Assembly: GCA_049115695.1 (NCBI GenBank)
Contig: JAGDZR010000004.1
Coordinates: 186,001-250,000 of the forward strand
Source of the DNA: JAGDZR01 sp049115695
Lineage (GTDB): Bacteria > Bacteroidota > Bacteroidia > Cytophagales > Cyclobacteriaceae
DNA length: 64,000 bases
Direction: 5' to 3'
Shown piece by piece: positions 61,608-64,000 of this stretch (position 1 is its first letter; the number at the start of each line of letters is the position of its first letter). The translations under genes were made by a program, and so were the position numbers. The notes beneath the pieces were generated by a model. That model ran no database searches and had not been told where the DNA came from. It worked only from the letters and a program-made list of their open reading frames with translations.

Positions 61608-64000
61608 ATGAAAAAATTCTTATTCACCGCAATGATAATGGGACTTGTTTGGTCCTGCGCGCCACCAGAAAAACCCTTTGAAACTAAAACAGCTGAAGAG
61701 GGTGGATATACCTATGAATATGTCATAGGTGATCCAATGAACACTCGCATCTATACCCTGTCAAACGGACTAAAAATCTACCTGAGTGATTACAAAAATG
61801 CTCCAAGAACACACGTCTTTATTCCTGTAAAAGCAGGTGGTAAAAATGATCCTGCCACTAACACAGGACTGGCACACTATCTGGAGCATATGATGTTTAA
61901 GGGTAATGATGCGTTTGGCACAGTCAATTTCCAGGAAGAGGAGATCATGCTAGACAGCATTGAGGCAATGTTCAACTATTATGGAACATTGACAGATTCG
62001 GAAGAAAGACTGACTTACTATGCTAAAATTGATGCGTATTCAAATGAGGCTGCCAAGCATGCAATCCCTAATGAGTATGACAAAATGATCTCACTCCTTG
62101 GCGGCAAAGGGCTCAATGCCTACACCACTTATGATCGCACCGTGTATACAGTTGATATCCCTTCAAATGAACTTGGTCGTTTTCTGGAAGTGGAAGGAAC
62201 AAGATTCAAGAAAATCGTAAACAGACTTTTCCATACGGAACTTGAAGCTGTCTATGAAGAAAAGAACAGAGGACTGGATAATGACTACCGCAAGGTTTTT
62301 GAGGCACTCTTTGCTGGGAGCTTCAAAGAACATCAATACGGAACTCAAACTGTAATTGGCACAATTGATCACTTAAAAAACCCTTCCATTACTGCCATTA
62401 AAGACTATTTCGACACTTACTACCGTCCGAACAATGTGGCCATATGTATCAGTGGAGATATAGACTTTACAGAAACGGTAAAAATGATCGAAAAGAATTT
62501 TGGTGATTGGGAGCCAAACAATATGCTTCCGGAATGGACAAGGGCTAAAGAATCCCCAATCACAGCACCTGTTGTAAAGGAAGTCTGGGGTCCAAATGCA
62601 GAATTCTTGTACATGGCCTACAGGTTGGATGGAATGAATTCTGAGGACTATGTAATGGCTCAGCTTACCGATATGATTCTCAATAATGCTGAAGCTGGCT
62701 TGATCGATATCAATTTGAAACAAAAACAAACTGTTTTAAATGCTGGGTCCTTTGTTTACGGACTCAACGATTACTCAATACACACGGTTTATGGTAATGC
62801 CAAACAAAACCAATCTTTAGAAGAAGTTCGAGACTTGATCCTTGAGCAAATCGACCTACTCAAAAAAGGTGAATTCGAAGACTGGTTAATTGACGCAATC
62901 ATAGCTGACTACAAGAAATCTGCTATGAAGCAGTTGGAAAGCAATCAGGCAAGAGCGAATGAAATGGTCATGGCTTTTACCAATAATATGGCTTGGAGTG
63001 ACTACATCCAAAACATTGAGAAAATGGAAAAAGTGACAAAAGAAGAAGTTGTTGCTTTTGCTAACAAATTGTATCAGGATAACTATGTTATCGTGTACAA
63101 ACGAAACGGAGAGGATCCTAATAAGCGACAAGTAGAAAAGCCACAAATCACCAAAGTGCCACTCAATAGAGAAGTAAAGTCAGACTTTCATCAAGCCATT
63201 TCCGATCAGCAAGTCAATAAGCTGACCCCAGTATTTGTCGACTATGAAAGAGACATCACAAAGCAGTTAGTAAACAATGTCGAGGTATTGGCTAATCAGA
63301 ACAAGGAAAACGAACTATTTGAGTTGACCTATTTACTTGACGCAGGTAAAAATGCTGATCCAAAACTGGGAATCGCTGTTCAATACCTTGAATACATTGG
63401 CACGGAACAATTATCAGCTGAGGAGCTTAAAAAAGAGCTGTACAAATTGGGTTGTAGTTTCAATGTATTTGCATCCACCGAACGTACTTATGTGACCCTT
63501 TCCGGTTTAAATGAAAATATGGAAGCTGCGACCAAGCTCTTTGAGGACCTGTTGGCAAATCCAAAAGCTGATCAGGATGCCCTGGATAAACTTATGGACA
63601 GGACCATCAAGTCTCGAGCTGACGCAAAAAAGGAAAAGGGTACAATCCTTTGGAGCGGCTTAGCCAACTATGCCAAGTACGGCTCGGACAATCCATTTAC
63701 TAATGTTTTAGCCAATTATGAGTTACAGGAATTGCAAGCTGATGAGCTCACTCCAATCATTTCCAGCATTACAAAAATGCCACACCGCGTTTTGTATTAC
63801 GGCCCGAGAACAGGTGAACAATTTGCTTCTTTCCTTGCCGAATATCATCCCGTACCGGCAACATTCGAAGAGATACCTGATCTCAAAACCTTTGATGAAT
63901 TGAACATCAATAAACCACAAGTGTACTGGACCGATTATGATATGGTACAGGCAGAAATCGTTTTTCTTGCTAAAAGTGTGGCTTTCGATCCGGAAATTGC
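61608..64000 (+). CDS. M16-family zinc peptidase, lipoprotein (3' end outside the window)
   Basis: At least 797 residues are visible and the frame is still open at the window edge. A lipoprotein signal ends at Cys17 (LVWSCAPP). The inverted zinc motif H-x-x-E-H is at 90-94 (LAHYLEHMMF), with the third ligand in ELEAVYEEKNRGLDN. Further M16 units follow, as expected for the double-domain, roughly 950-residue, periplasmic family that resembles pitrilysin. It would degrade peptides at the periplasmic face. Start chosen at the ATG preceding the signal. Confidence 0.9.
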   Translation, partial: MKKFLFTAMIMGLVWSCAPPEKPFETKTAEEGGYTYEYVIGDPMNTRIYTLSNGLKIYLSDYKNAPRTHVFIPVKAGGKNDPATNTGLAHYLEHMMFKGNDAFGTVNFQEEEIMLDSIEAMFNYYGTLTDSEERLTYYAKIDAYSNEAAKHAIPNEYDKMISLLGGKGLNAYTTYDRTVYTVDIPSNELGRFLEVEGTRFKKIVNRLFHTELEAVYEEKNRGLDNDYRKVFEALFAGSFKEHQYGTQTVIGTIDHLKNPSITAIKDYFDTYYRPNNVAICISGDIDFTETVKMIEKNFGDWEPNNMLPEWTRAKESPITAPVVKEVWGPNAEFLYMAYRLDGMNSEDYVMAQLTDMILNNAEAGLIDINLKQKQTVLNAGSFVYGLNDYSIHTVYGNAKQNQSLEEVRDLILEQIDLLKKGEFEDWLIDAIIADYKKSAMKQLESNQARANEMVMAFTNNMAWSDYIQNIEKMEKVTKEEVVAFANKLYQDNYVIVYKRNGEDPNKRQVEKPQITKVPLNREVKSDFHQAISDQQVNKLTPVFVDYERDITKQLVNNVEVLANQNKENELFELTYLLDAGKNADPKLGIAVQYLEYIGTEQLSAEELKKELYKLGCSFNVFASTERTYVTLSGLNENMEAATKLFEDLLANPKADQDALDKLMDRTIKSRADAKKEKGTILWSGLANYAKYGSDNPFTNVLANYELQELQADELTPIISSITKMPHRVLYYGPRTGEQFASFLAEYHPVPATFEEIPDLKTFDELNINKPQVYWTDYDMVQAEIVFLAKSVAFDPEI

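Noticed and set aside
1..64000. CRISPR array or prophage
   Set aside because: No regularly spaced short repeats and no phage structural genes were found on reading either strand.

Overview
The window reads as chromosomal DNA of a Bacteroidota bacterium, most likely a marine-type member of the Cytophagales. Evidence: gliding-motility ABC genes (gldA, gldF, gldG), a secreted protein with a type IX secretion sorting domain, signal-peptide TPR histidine kinases, a GIN-domain (DUF2807) protein, cytochrome bd without other terminal oxidases, few clear Shine-Dalgarno sites, and dispersed palindromic repeats of the kind common in this phylum. No rRNA, IS transposase, prophage or CRISPR array was seen. 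There is one tRNA, Leu(CAA).

Layout. 1-3210: an assembly gap, then about 230-bp repeat units that bracket a class III adenylate cyclase/TPR gene and cut off a GxxExxY gene. 3227-13602: five paralogous sensor histidine kinase genes, each overlapping the next by 4 bp, with no response regulator in the operon. Their ATPase domains carry in-frame pieces of dispersed repeats. 13920-16176: a cyclic-nucleotide-binding histidine kinase, a single-domain response regulator encoded tail to tail with it, and a serine esterase. 16186-24429: an FNR-type regulator with a perfect FNR box, divergent from a periplasmic sulfur-compound reductase operon (three rhodanese-type proteins, a porin, a Tat-exported molybdoenzyme, an Fe-S subunit and an NrfD/PsrC membrane anchor). 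24428-31677: a DUF433/DUF5615 toxin-antitoxin-like pair with a broken toxin, a GMC dehydrogenase with its small subunit, DUF819 and Nudix genes, a membrane protein, a frameshifted small membrane protein and a TPR lipoprotein. 31740-37896: GIN-domain protein, thioredoxin-like protein, M20 peptidase, T9SS cargo and cydAB. 38079-42157: gldA-gldF-gldG-DUF4340 on the minus strand. 42219-48814: a duplicated intergenic tract, a decayed ORF, a TolB-like/TPR protein, a membrane-anchored SEC-C protein, small secreted or membrane proteins, a phosphodiesterase and tRNA-Leu. 48913-54142: a UPF0114-like membrane protein, an M42 peptidase, hisH-hisA-hisF-hisIE and phenylalanine hydroxylase. 54218-64000: a PAS histidine kinase/receiver pair, a small HTH protein, a sugar symporter/sugar kinase/nucleotidyltransferase cluster, and an M16 peptidase that runs off the window.

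How the genes may work together. The strongest functional unit is the FNR-regulated sulfur respiration operon: the porin and lipoprotein rhodaneses would import and process sulfane sulfur for a PsrABC-like reductase in the periplasm. The most unusual unit is the five-kinase operon lying between a cyclase gene and a cyclic-nucleotide-binding kinase. This could be a cNMP-linked multi-input phosphorelay, but only proximity and domain content support that. Functions are assigned from recognisable motifs in the translated sequence; no database search was run.
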